The notes under the pieces were generated by a model. The model had not been told where the DNA came from and ran no database searches. It saw only the letters and a program-made list of their open reading frames with translations. This document shows positions 6,408-15,554 of a stretch of DNA of 19,996 nt, one piece after another. The position numbers and the translations under genes are program-made. Position 1 is the stretch's first letter; each line of letters opens with the position of its first letter. The stretch comes from CAZCBJ01 sp964496705 (GTDB lineage: Bacteria; Chloroflexota; Anaerolineae; Anaerolineales; Anaerolineaceae), in assembly GCA_964496705.1 (NCBI GenBank), contig CAZCBJ010000055.1, positions 1 through 19,996 on the forward strand, in the 5' to 3' direction.

Positions 6408-7190
6408 TTAACGAATGCGGCGTTTCCACTCTTCTTTAAGCTGTAACTGCCGGGGGCTTTCGCCGGAGGCCAACGCCAGAAAATCAGCCATCAAGCGGTT
6501 GAATTTATTACTCTCATCCAACATAGGAAAATGCCCGGATTGTTCAAACAGGACAGCATGCATTTGCTGCGGAAGTTCAGGGATTTGTTCCACCCGCGGC
6601 GCTTCAACCGCCGGATCATTTTGACCATTGACCAATATACAGGAGGTGGTCAATTGCATCAATGAGCTCTTGATGCCGGTCAACCCACTTAACGAGGTGC
6701 GGATGGCCTGCAGATCGGCTTTGGGCGCATCGGTTCGCGCGGCTTCAGCCGCCGGATCGCGCACCAACAACCAATCCACCAGCTCAGCCACCGTCGCCCC
6801 TGGAAGGCGTGGATGGATCATCCCCTCCTCAATGGGCAATCCCACCAACATCACCCGATCGACATATTCAGGATGAGTCAGCGTGTAATACAGCGCAACA
6901 AGCGCCCCCAGTCCGTGACCGACGAGTGCCATGCGGGCAATGCCCATTTGCTCCAGAAAGCCGTCCAAAAGATTCATCTGCTGGTGGATGGTGTACCGCT
7001 CGGGATTCTTGGCCGAATCTCCAAATCCCCACAGGTCGATTGCGTAGGCGCGGTAAGCCATGGTGGCCGCCTGCATGACCGGAATCCAGTAGCGCCATGA
7101 GCCCACCCAACTGTGCAGAAAGATGACCGGTCTGCCCCTGCCCAGCACCTCATAATGAATGATATCTTTGCCCAGCAATATCGCGCTCAT
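6408..7190 (-). CDS. Alpha/beta-hydrolase fold protein lacking the nucleophile serine
   Basis: A 260-residue alpha/beta-hydrolase fold protein: HYEVLGRGRPVIFLHSW, YRAYAIDLWGFGDS, LVGHGLGAL at the nucleophile elbow, VNGQNDP (acid Asp near 192) and SGHFPMLDE (His near 220). The elbow reads G-H-G-L-G, with codon GGA at residue 93 where a serine is expected, and the oxyanion motif HG is HS (residues 26-27). The hydrolase at 17474-18271 is a close paralogue that aligns without gaps over the first 100 residues (34 of the first 60 identical by hand count). It keeps Ser93 and HG. Simple esterase activity is therefore unlikely; a binding or regulatory role is inferred. It is the last gene of the signalling operon, 11 bases after the CheY-like gene. 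The C-terminal tail is basic (LKEEWKRRIR). Confidence 0.88.
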   Translation of the reverse strand: MSAILLGKDIIHYEVLGRGRPVIFLHSWVGSWRYWIPVMQAATMAYRAYAIDLWGFGDSAKNPERYTIHQQMNLLDGFLEQMGIARMALVGHGLGALVALYYTLTHPEYVDRVMLVGLPIEEGMIHPRLPGATVAELVDWLLVRDPAAEAARTDAPKADLQAIRTSLSGLTGIKSSLMQLTTSCILVNGQNDPAVEAPRVEQIPELPQQMHAVLFEQSGHFPMLDESNKFNRLMADFLALASGESPRQLQLKEEWKRRIR

Positions 7191-7201
7191 CTTCGTCCAG
7201 C

Positions 7202-7576
7202 TTATTTCCCGATTTGGGCCAACAATTCCTTCACTCGTTCCGTCAATTCCATCGGCGCGAAGGGCTTTAATAAATACTCCATCGCGCCTGCTTCAAGCCC
7301 GGTGCGGATTTCCGCTTCCTGGCCTTTGGCGGAGAGGAATACGACCGGGATGTCTTTTAACTGTGCGTCCGCCTTCATTTTCTGACAGGCTTCATAACCC
7401 GTCATACGCGGCATGCGCACATCCATCAGGATCAAGTCTGGCATCTCGACATAGGCCGTGTTCACAGCCTCTTCGCCATTCTCAACCGTGATCACCTCAT
7501 ATCCTGCAAAGCGCAGCGTAAAAGCGATCAGGTCGCGGATATCGCGCTCATCCTCAGCAACTAATATCTTTGTCAT
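7202..7576 (-). CDS. Single-domain response regulator (CheY-like receiver)
   Basis: A 124-residue stand-alone receiver. The acidic pair is in VAEDERD (Glu8, Asp9), the phosphoryl acceptor is Asp52 in LILMDVRMP, the switch Ser is in VVFLSAKG (about 82), and Lys104 is in YLLKPF. There is no output domain, so it should act by protein contact or as a phosphate relay. The ATG overlaps the TGA of the giant kinase gene (ATGA, 7573-7576), making it the natural partner of that kinase. It resembles PilH or PatA-type receivers, but no specific pathway can be assigned. Confidence 0.93.
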   Translation of the reverse strand: MTKILVAEDERDIRDLIAFTLRFAGYEVITVENGEEAVNTAYVEMPDLILMDVRMPRMTGYEACQKMKADAQLKDIPVVFLSAKGQEAEIRTGLEAGAMEYLLKPFAPMELTERVKELLAQIGK

Positions 7577-10500
7577 GGGTTATCCTCCGGTTTCTCCGCC
7601 GGTATTGTGAATGAAAACAGGCTTCCCTCTCCAGGCACCCCACTGCTTTGGAACCAGATGTTGCCGCCGTGCATCTCAATCAGCGTTCGCGCCATTGCCA
7701 ACCCCAGCCCGGTGCCTGCCGTAGCCAGCACCAAGGGGTCATTTCCCCGGTAGAAACGCTCAAAGACGCGCATCTGGTCTTTAGGCTGTATTCCTATTCC
7801 GTTATCTTGAACATCCACCTGAACTTCTTTTGCATCCGTGCAGTGAATATGGATTTGGACCCATCCATTCTCAGGGGTGTAATTGTATGCGTTGCTGACC
7901 AGGTTGGCGAGCACCTGCCTCATCCGCTCGACATCGCCTGAAATTAGAGGCACATCAGGCTCAACCCTCAGCTCGAACTGCATCGGTTTGTTCTCCTCGC
8001 GTGAGCGGCGGCGAATATCACTGACCATGTCCTCGGCGATTTCGGTAAAGTTGAGCGTGGAATATGACAGGGACACACGACCCGATTCAACCCGCGAGAT
8101 ATCCAGCAGGTCGTTGACCAGCACATTCAGCCGCTCTGCGTTGGATTTGATGATCTCAAGAAAATGAGTCTGTTGAGGGCTCAACTCTCCCGAAGCACCC
8201 ATCAACATGATCTCCGCATACCCTTTAATGGAGGTCATCGGCGTGCGCAATTCGTGACTGACATTGGCAATGAATTCGGATTTCATGCGGTCCACCTGCA
8301 CCTCGCGGGTGATGTCGCGGAAGATGGACACGGTCCCCAGGAAAGTGGATCGCCACATGACCGGTGCCAGATGCACGGAGAGCACTTTACCGTTCTCCAG
8401 TTCCACTTGCTCCGAAAAAGTCTCCCCGGACTGGAAAGAACGCGGATTATCCGACCATTTCTGGATGGTTTGGAACCAATTGCGCGCCACCTTGCCAAAT
8501 ATACCGCTGAATTGCCCAAGGTGTTTCTGAATAACTTCGGAGACCTGCAATTCGAGGATTTGTTCAGCAGATGAATTGAACAGGGTGATTTTATTGATCG
8601 CATCAGTCACCAGCACCCCATCCGCCACTGACTCAAGGATGGCACGTGAACGGCTGGCTTCAATCTGCTGTTCGCGCAGCATCCCGCCCAAACGTTCTGC
8701 CTGATCCCGGATCAGGTTGAACAATTCGGCATTATTCAAGGCGATGGCTATCTGCCGGGCAGTGGCTTCCACCAGACTGACCTGCTCCAGCATAAAGTGA
8801 GCCGGTTGGCGCTGTAAGAGTATCAACGAACCCAGCACTTCTTCCCCCAGGATCATCGGCACCGCAATTACGCTGCGAAAATCCACCTGCAACCCTGGCG
8901 TGAAGGTCCACCGACCGTCCGAATAGATATCATCCACCAACGCCGACAATCTGCGGCGGATCACCCATTTGCATATTTCCAGTTCAGGCCAAGTCTGTTC
9001 ACCGTTGGCGCCATCAACAATTTTTACCAACTGCTCGCCAGCCTGATAGGTGATCTGCCCACTTTGCGCCAACACAATCGCGCTTTGCTCTGCCCCGGTG
9101 GACTCATTGAGCACGGTCAGCGTGCGATTGAGAACCAGATTCATTTCCATACTGGTTGAAAGCTCGGTAATGATACGCAGCAGGGTCTGTGTGTTTTGAT
9201 GCTCGCGGCGCAGTTCCACCGTCCGTTCTTCCACACGCAATTCGAGGTCATCTTTGAGCTGCCTGGTTTCAGCGTACAGCCGCGCATTTTGAACGGCAAT
9301 GGCCGCCTGATTGCAGATGGTGCGCGCCAGTTCGATTTCCGATGGCGAAAAGCGCCTGGATTGGGTATCCTGCAACCACAACCAGCCGTGCAATTCAGAG
9401 CCAGTTAATAAAGGCACGATCAATAAAGATTGTATCTGCTGCGGCGCCAGGTAGGCTAGATATAGCGAGCCCATATCCTTTTCGCCCTGCACGCTAACCG
9501 TGGTGAAAATACCCAGCGATTCTTTGAGATGTTCCAACAATGGAATGGGCGGCAGCATTTGGGGGAGGCTGGTCAGAGAAGATGGCACCTCCACTTCCAA
9601 TGAATACCGGCCCAGCTCATTCAACATGACCGCCCCCACACGTGTGCCATTCAGCGCGCTTAACAACTGCTGGGCTGCCAGCTTCAAGATGAATTCGCTG
9701 TCCAGCGAGGTGGCCAATTCGCTGGAGAGGGTGTTAAGCAAAGCCAGTCGCTGCGAGCGTTCGTCTAGTTCAGCCGCCCGGCGCAGGCTGTCTTCAAATA
9801 GCCGCGCGTTTTCCAGCGCCACAGCCGCCTGGCTGGCAAAGGTAGTGGCAGCTTGAATGTGTTCAGCGGTGTAATAACCAATCTCGGTCTTTTCAAGCGC
9901 CAGCGCGCCGACCAACATCCCTTTGGCCACCAATGGAAGTCCCAGCCAGGAAAGGCGGTCTGGCTCCAACAGCGAGGGAAACCTGGCATCCTGGCGCACA
10001 TCGGGCACCGAAATGGGTTGGCCTGTGTTGATCATCTCCTGGAAAAGCAGACTGTCCGAAGTGTGCACGGATAATCCCACGCGGCTTTCATTATCATCAA
10101 ACCCACTGGCTGCATAAACACTCAACTGATCGGCCTCGCGCAGCCAAAGTGTGGCCGTGTCGTAAGCCAGCACCGATTTAAGCTGCTCAAGCATGGAGGC
10201 GATCAAATCCCGGCTTTGCAGGCTGGAGGTGATCATTCCCGCCACCTGGGTCAATGCTTGCAATTGGGCAGCGCGTTCCTCGGCGGCCATAAACAGGCGT
10301 GCGTTCTCCAATGCCAGCGCCGTTTGCTGTGCCAACGAAGCCGCCAGGCTCTCATCTCCGGCTGAAAAAGCCGCCGACTGATCAAAGTTATCTATCACCA
10401 AAACGCCCAGCGTCTTCTCACCCAGTTGAAGGGGGACCAACAGACTGGAAACCGGCAGCCGTCCCCCGGTCGCCTGTTGATAGCGCATCAAATCCTCAGA

Positions 10501-13500
10501 AGGCAGGCTGTAATCCTGCGCGAAGCGCACGTCGCTGACACGCATTCTTTTTCCCGATTGAAAACAGCGCACCGGCAGCAATTGTTCCGCAGATGACCCC
10601 GCGAGCGAGCCAAAGCGGATGTCCAAAATTCTGGAAGCATTGAGATAACCCATTGCAGCCTGAGGGAAAAGGGCTTTTTCTTTTTCGTCCCACAAGGCCA
10701 CCCAACCGGCATTTGCTGAAGAAAGCACTTGCAGCGTGTTCTCCATCAAAGTGTTGAGGATGCTGGTTGGATTCAACGAACCAAGCTTCTGGCTGAACGA
10801 AAGCAGGAGGTCAACTTCTGTCAAGCGCCGCCGTGTATCATTCAACAATTGAAGATTTTGAATGCTGATATTGATCTGGCGCAGCAACTGGTTGAACGCC
10901 TGCCAGTCCTGCTCCTGGAAGGGAAACACCGGGCGGGTGCCCAACGCCAGGATGCTCGCCGACCATTCTTCGCCCATGGAAAGCGGAAGCCCGATCATGC
11001 TGCGCGTGTCAAATGCGACCAGTAATGGATTGCTCTGCCAATCAGATTCGGCATCCAGATTGGAAATCAGAACCACCCGTTGATCTGCCAGCATTTGACG
11101 CAGCGGATTTTTCTGTCCAAACAGCGCCTCCGGATTGACCCCCTCGGGGAGCGTGCCGATCACTTCCACCAGGCGCGGATCGGTCTCTACCCGTTCAGCA
11201 ATCAACGCCACCTGAAAGCCGAAGCGGCTGATCAGCTCTCGCCCGATGCTGTGTAACATGGCGTGTAAATCGGTCTGCCGCCCAACCACCTCAGCCATTT
11301 CCAGGCTGGCGCGCAACCGGTCGAGCTGATTGTTGAGCATACGGATGGCCAATGTCCGTTCCAGGCTCTGATTCAACAACATAGGCACGGTGGCGCGGGC
11401 ATCGTTGGATTCCTGCTCGAACCGGTCTCGCTGCGCTTGCAGCTCCTCCACTTGTTCCTGCAATCGGTTGACACGGCGGTCATTCTCAAAAATCTGCTCA
11501 GCCTGCGCGGCAAACACATTCAATGCGTCCAGGGTGGGCCGGTCTGGGCGGCGACCGTCCAGGGGGGCATCCAGACTGATCAGACCACTTGGCTTTCCCT
11601 CTGAGTCAAATAAAGGCACCACCAGCATATCGTCCGCGTCCCACGAATCCACTTCGCGGTGGTCGCTCAACGGCAGGATGGTGACCATGTGCATTTCTTC
11701 CGGCACCACCGGCAACTTATCGGCAGGGATGAAATAAGACTGCCCGAACTGATACTCAGGTTTTAATAATTGCCCCTGAATGGCATGCCAGGGCTGAGTG
11801 TGCGCGCGCAATTCCGCCCAGATGCTCTCATCCAAACCCGAGCCATACACGCGGTGCAACACCCCCTGTTCATCACACTCGCTGATCACCACCACCTTGA
11901 ACGGCGTGGCAGTCTGGATGGCCGTGCCGATGGCGCTCAATTTTTCATTGAATGGCTGCCCCGGTTTGAAGGATTGGGATAACTGGAACAACGTCTCCTG
12001 TGTTTCCAGCCGGCGCCTGAGCAGCTCTTCCTTGCGCACCTGCTCATCAAACTGGATGGCGTTGCCAAACGCCACCGAAGCCTGATTGGCCAGAGACTGC
12101 ACAACCTCCACGGCGGCATCATCGAACCGATTCGCTGAGGTTGCATGCAGCGAAATGATTCCGGCCGGTTTGCCCAGGTAGAAAATGGGGGCGATCAACG
12201 TTGATAGAACGCCTTCATGCGCAGGGGTGTAACCTTCCTCCCAGCGGGTGTCCGCGATATTGCTCACCTGCCCGGTTTCCAGTGCTTTCGCCTCCACCGC
12301 GCTCAATTCTTCAGCGGGATCGCCCACGGCGAAGCGGGTTGAATATAAACCCTCATCGTACCCATCCCGCTGGTCCATGTCAAACAGGACAATCGTCCCG
12401 CAGTCTGCACCGGTGATGCGCAGCGCTTCGCTGTGCACCAGGCGCAGCAGGTAGGGCAGATCCAGAACGGTGGACAGCTCACGGCTGATGCGCATCAGTG
12501 CGCTCAACTGGTCGACGCGCCGCCGTAAACTTTCATCCGTCTGCGTGGTCAGGTGTGATTGTTCTATCACTGCAGCCAGTTGCCCGCCGGCTGTGATCAT
12601 CACCTGTATATCGGCCTGGTCAAAGAAGCCTGTTTCCCGGCTGCCCAACCACATCTCTCCTACACTTTGGTCGCGGGTTACCAGCGGCACCGCGATCATG
12701 GATTTGAGTTCCCAGGCGGCTAGTATTTTTTGATAGAAAGGAATGATCGCCTTTTCCAGATGGATATCCGCGATGCTCCGCGAGTGCTGCTTGCCGGTCA
12801 CAGTGAAAGGGTACTGTGGATCATCGGTTGAGATGATTGCATCACGCTCAGGGATCTCGACTTCAACGCCGTGCAGCGAGCTCATATCCAGGCGCAGGGT
12901 GTTGGCGATCGGATCCACCAGCAATATCGCCCCCACATCCGCTCGCACCAGTTGGGCCAGCTCGCGCAGCGAATAGCGGTTGATTTCTTCGGTGGTTGCC
13001 GAAGAGCTTGCCAGGCTGGTGATGCGCCGCAAGGCTTCGGCTCGCTGGGCGCGCTGCCGGGTTTGCTGCACCAGGGTCGCATTTTCAATGATGGGCGCAG
13101 CCTGGTTGGCCACAATCATCAACAAGCGGATTTCATCCTTTGTGTATGTGCGGCTGCCATTGACATGATTGGACACTTGCAGATAACCCAGCATATGACC
13201 GCCGGATACCAGCGGCACCAGGATCGTGTCGTGCAGCGAGGCGGAGGAAGCCAGCGAATCCAATCCTAACTGACTCCACTGGGGATCATTCATCGCATCT
13301 TCGCTGATGATCAAGTCCTGGTCCAGCAGCGCCTGTTCTAGCGGGCTGCCAGGCAGCATGGGTGCTTGATATATTTCAATAAATTGCGGCGGCAGCCCAT
13401 AAAAAGGCACCTGCCCTGCGAGGCGGCGCAGGTTTTCCTCATAAATCAAGAAGCCAACGATCTCAACCTGGATCAATGGCACAATACTCTGCACCAGCAC

Positions 13501-14562
13501 GCCGTACAGCCCTTTCGGATCCCTGGCGGAGCTGAAAGCCTGGGCAAGACTGGCCAATCCCGACAGTTCCGCCGCGCGCATCTGTTCATCCCGATACAAC
13601 AAAGCATTGTGAATGGCGATGGCTGCCTGCCCGGATAGCAGGGCAATCAATTCCAGGTCTTTCTGCTCGAAGGTGTTTTGTGCCAGCGAACCCAGTTCCA
13701 AAGTGCCGATCAGCTCTCTCCCCACAATCAACGGAACCCCCAGGTAGGAATGCAATGGAATCTGTGTGCGGTCTGCTGCCTGGCGGATATCCTGGCGCTC
13801 ATCTACATCCGGGATCAACAGAGGCTCGCGGTCCCTGGCAAGGACGCCCGAGTAACCCTGTCCAATCGTGTAGCGGTCGAGCGGTGTTTCAAACTGGCGG
13901 TCGCTGCCAGGTAAGCCCACCACACGGTAAGGCACCAGCCACTCCCGCTCAGCATCCCAGATGGTCACCTCCATAAAATCAGCCGGCAGAAGCCGGTCCA
14001 CATTCTCAAAAATGGCCTGGATGGTGTTCTCCAGATCCAGACTGGCAGCCATCGCCTGGGTCAGTTGGGTGATGGTGTGCAGGGTTTGCGTGGATATGCC
14101 ATCTTCGGATTGAAAATCACCCGAGGTGAGACCGCCGAGGCGAAATACCAGCAGCATCAACGCGGTCGGTTGGGCGCGCACCAGATAGGATGTGCCCTCC
14201 ACCAGCCTGCCATCCAGCACAAACCTGGCGGTTCCCTCCGTAGAACAAAGGCTTAAAAACCCCTCCACAGGTCGCAAACGGCGTGCAAGGCGTTCCAGAT
14301 TGGGCAGCTCTTCAGGTTGCAGATTGAACAATTCGCGCGCTGGTGAATTCATATCCACGATCCGCCCGCCGCTTTGCACAACCAACGCAGCGTCGGTGTG
14401 GCTTTGCACCAGGCTGCTCTGCCCGGTCTGCGCGCTTCGGGTTTTGCGTTGAATGCCTCGCAAGCGCGGGACAAGGCGCATCAGCAACCAGACCACCAGC
14501 CAGATGATCAGCCCGGATGCTACCAGTAAAATGAACAGGCTGAATTCGCCCATGGAAACCAT
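7573..14562 (-). CDS. Giant membrane-anchored multi-GAF/PAS sensor histidine kinase
   Basis: A 2329-residue sensor kinase. Approximate layout: one transmembrane helix at 7-33; a PAS-like region at 50-145; about ten tandem GAF-type domains at 160-325, 328-500, 505-675, 683-840, 850-1030, 1085-1245, 1246-1425, 1430-1590, 1600-1765 and 1790-1950, with coiled-coil-like linkers near 1030-1090 and 1765-1790; a PAS domain at 1968-2090; HisKA with phospho-His near 2103 (FIANVSHELRTP); and an HATPase domain with LVSNAYNYTP, DNGIGI (about 2253-2258), FERFYRG and GTGLGLAM. Most GAF units end with the family's (N)QAAxAxxNAxL helix. All catalytic motifs are intact. The ligands are unknown; no obvious bilin or haem cysteine was recognised. 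It starts 13 bases after the receiver-GGDEF gene and overlaps the CheY-like gene, so the three form a signalling unit. ATG at 14553 is an alternative start. Confidence 0.95.
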   Translation of the reverse strand: MVSMGEFSLFILLVASGLIIWLVVWLLMRLVPRLRGIQRKTRSAQTGQSSLVQSHTDAALVVQSGGRIVDMNSPARELFNLQPEELPNLERLARRLRPVEGFLSLCSTEGTARFVLDGRLVEGTSYLVRAQPTALMLLVFRLGGLTSGDFQSEDGISTQTLHTITQLTQAMAASLDLENTIQAIFENVDRLLPADFMEVTIWDAEREWLVPYRVVGLPGSDRQFETPLDRYTIGQGYSGVLARDREPLLIPDVDERQDIRQAADRTQIPLHSYLGVPLIVGRELIGTLELGSLAQNTFEQKDLELIALLSGQAAIAIHNALLYRDEQMRAAELSGLASLAQAFSSARDPKGLYGVLVQSIVPLIQVEIVGFLIYEENLRRLAGQVPFYGLPPQFIEIYQAPMLPGSPLEQALLDQDLIISEDAMNDPQWSQLGLDSLASSASLHDTILVPLVSGGHMLGYLQVSNHVNGSRTYTKDEIRLLMIVANQAAPIIENATLVQQTRQRAQRAEALRRITSLASSSATTEEINRYSLRELAQLVRADVGAILLVDPIANTLRLDMSSLHGVEVEIPERDAIISTDDPQYPFTVTGKQHSRSIADIHLEKAIIPFYQKILAAWELKSMIAVPLVTRDQSVGEMWLGSRETGFFDQADIQVMITAGGQLAAVIEQSHLTTQTDESLRRRVDQLSALMRISRELSTVLDLPYLLRLVHSEALRITGADCGTIVLFDMDQRDGYDEGLYSTRFAVGDPAEELSAVEAKALETGQVSNIADTRWEEGYTPAHEGVLSTLIAPIFYLGKPAGIISLHATSANRFDDAAVEVVQSLANQASVAFGNAIQFDEQVRKEELLRRRLETQETLFQLSQSFKPGQPFNEKLSAIGTAIQTATPFKVVVISECDEQGVLHRVYGSGLDESIWAELRAHTQPWHAIQGQLLKPEYQFGQSYFIPADKLPVVPEEMHMVTILPLSDHREVDSWDADDMLVVPLFDSEGKPSGLISLDAPLDGRRPDRPTLDALNVFAAQAEQIFENDRRVNRLQEQVEELQAQRDRFEQESNDARATVPMLLNQSLERTLAIRMLNNQLDRLRASLEMAEVVGRQTDLHAMLHSIGRELISRFGFQVALIAERVETDPRLVEVIGTLPEGVNPEALFGQKNPLRQMLADQRVVLISNLDAESDWQSNPLLVAFDTRSMIGLPLSMGEEWSASILALGTRPVFPFQEQDWQAFNQLLRQINISIQNLQLLNDTRRRLTEVDLLLSFSQKLGSLNPTSILNTLMENTLQVLSSANAGWVALWDEKEKALFPQAAMGYLNASRILDIRFGSLAGSSAEQLLPVRCFQSGKRMRVSDVRFAQDYSLPSEDLMRYQQATGGRLPVSSLLVPLQLGEKTLGVLVIDNFDQSAAFSAGDESLAASLAQQTALALENARLFMAAEERAAQLQALTQVAGMITSSLQSRDLIASMLEQLKSVLAYDTATLWLREADQLSVYAASGFDDNESRVGLSVHTSDSLLFQEMINTGQPISVPDVRQDARFPSLLEPDRLSWLGLPLVAKGMLVGALALEKTEIGYYTAEHIQAATTFASQAAVALENARLFEDSLRRAAELDERSQRLALLNTLSSELATSLDSEFILKLAAQQLLSALNGTRVGAVMLNELGRYSLEVEVPSSLTSLPQMLPPIPLLEHLKESLGIFTTVSVQGEKDMGSLYLAYLAPQQIQSLLIVPLLTGSELHGWLWLQDTQSRRFSPSEIELARTICNQAAIAVQNARLYAETRQLKDDLELRVEERTVELRREHQNTQTLLRIITELSTSMEMNLVLNRTLTVLNESTGAEQSAIVLAQSGQITYQAGEQLVKIVDGANGEQTWPELEICKWVIRRRLSALVDDIYSDGRWTFTPGLQVDFRSVIAVPMILGEEVLGSLILLQRQPAHFMLEQVSLVEATARQIAIALNNAELFNLIRDQAERLGGMLREQQIEASRSRAILESVADGVLVTDAINKITLFNSSAEQILELQVSEVIQKHLGQFSGIFGKVARNWFQTIQKWSDNPRSFQSGETFSEQVELENGKVLSVHLAPVMWRSTFLGTVSIFRDITREVQVDRMKSEFIANVSHELRTPMTSIKGYAEIMLMGASGELSPQQTHFLEIIKSNAERLNVLVNDLLDISRVESGRVSLSYSTLNFTEIAEDMVSDIRRRSREENKPMQFELRVEPDVPLISGDVERMRQVLANLVSNAYNYTPENGWVQIHIHCTDAKEVQVDVQDNGIGIQPKDQMRVFERFYRGNDPLVLATAGTGLGLAMARTLIEMHGGNIWFQSSGVPGEGSLFSFTIPAEKPEDNP

Positions 14563-14575
14563 TCAGGTTTAGGCC

Positions 14576-15478
14576 CTAACCGGCAGCAGGGTTGCTGTCC
14601 TGTCGGCGCTCCTCGGCTGCCAGTTCAGTAATTTCGCGGATATCCGAGAACATGTGCGTCGTGGGGGTGACAATTCCCGCCGCCAGGGTCATCAGCGGGG
14701 TTTTTACCATCTGCCCGCCCTCGCCAGGCGCCAGGACGTAGCCCTGCTGGCGGTCCATGAAATTGTAATGAGTCTGCACTTCTTCCGTGAATCGCGCCTT
14801 GACCTGCTGGCGAATCTCGCCGGCTTTTTCCTCCTGGGTGATGATCACAAAATTGTCGCCGCCGGCATGCCCGATGAAATCATTAGCAGTCCCCGATTCA
14901 TCCACCACTTCCCCCAGCAGCATGGCGGCAAAGCGCAGCACATCATTGGCAGCGATGAACCCATACACATCCTTGAACGAATCAAAGTGATTGATGCGAA
15001 TATCCATGAACGCCCAGCCCTTCTGGCGGATCATCTTGCGCAACTGATCCTCGATCAGCCGCCCCGACGGCAGCCCCGATTGCGGATCGGTGAGGCTCTC
15101 GCGTTCGGAGCGGGCGATGGCGTTCTGCACATACAGCTTGAGTTCTTCGATATCAAACGGCTTGGTGATGTAATTATCCGCGCCCAATTCCAGACCCTGC
15201 AGTTTGTCGCTGCGCTCATCCTTTTGGGTCAGAAAGATGACCGGGATGTGGCTGGTGCGGGTGTTCATCCGCAGCCGGCGGCACACCTCGTATCCATCAA
15301 TGTCCGGCAGCATGATATCCAAAATGATGAGATGCGGCATCACCTGACGCGTCTTGTCCAGCGCATCCCCACCGCGCGCGGCGATATCCACATCATATCC
15401 CTGAGCGGTGAAGTAAATGCGCAGCATATTGGCGATGTCCGTATCGTCTTCTACGACCAAAAGGCGGGCTTTTCCCAT
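14576..15478 (-). CDS. Response regulator with receiver and degenerate GGDEF domain
   Basis: A 300-residue protein. The receiver domain (1-120) has acidic residues Asp11/Asp12, acceptor Asp54 in LIILDIMLPDIDG and Lys106 in YITKPF. The GGDEF-like domain (about 125-290) starts DPQSGLPSGRLIEDQL, matching the usual DxLTGLxNRR entry. Its signature reads GGDNF at 206-210 instead of GGDEF, so the catalytic Glu is replaced by Asn and diguanylate cyclase activity is unlikely. It may bind nucleotide or signal through protein contacts. The start is supported by GGGAGG 6 bases upstream. It is the first gene of the kinase operon and a candidate phosphorylation target of the giant kinase. Confidence 0.92.
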   Translation of the reverse strand: MGKARLLVVEDDTDIANMLRIYFTAQGYDVDIAARGGDALDKTRQVMPHLIILDIMLPDIDGYEVCRRLRMNTRTSHIPVIFLTQKDERSDKLQGLELGADNYITKPFDIEELKLYVQNAIARSERESLTDPQSGLPSGRLIEDQLRKMIRQKGWAFMDIRINHFDSFKDVYGFIAANDVLRFAAMLLGEVVDESGTANDFIGHAGGDNFVIITQEEKAGEIRQQVKARFTEEVQTHYNFMDRQQGYVLAPGEGGQMVKTPLMTLAAGIVTPTTHMFSDIREITELAAEERRQDSNPAAG

Positions 15479-15501
15479 ACGTGCCTCCCTGAATGAATCA
15501 A

Positions 15502-15530
15502 ATAATCGAGATGTCTTAATCTTAACTCAA
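15502..15530 (-). promoter_or_regulatory. Candidate sigma70 promoter of the kinase operon
   Basis: On the minus strand TTGAGT (15525-15530), a 17-base spacer and GATTAT (15502-15507) match the -35/-10 pattern at four of six positions each. They lie 24 bases before the receiver-GGDEF start codon. The gap 15479-15554 is the only non-coding stretch before this operon. Moderate match only. Confidence 0.4.
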
Positions 15531-15554
15531 AAATGGTTTTGAACAATCGAATTT

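Noticed and set aside
14654..15496. 280-codon plus-strand open frame opposite the receiver-GGDEF gene
   Set aside because: It is antisense to a gene with clear domains, its translation is His/Gln/Arg-rich with no family features, and it reflects the codon bias of the real gene.
15479..15554. Terminator after the beta-helix gene
   Set aside because: I found no stable stem with a T-run in this gap; only a moderate promoter-like pair is visible, so readthrough into the kinase operon cannot be excluded.
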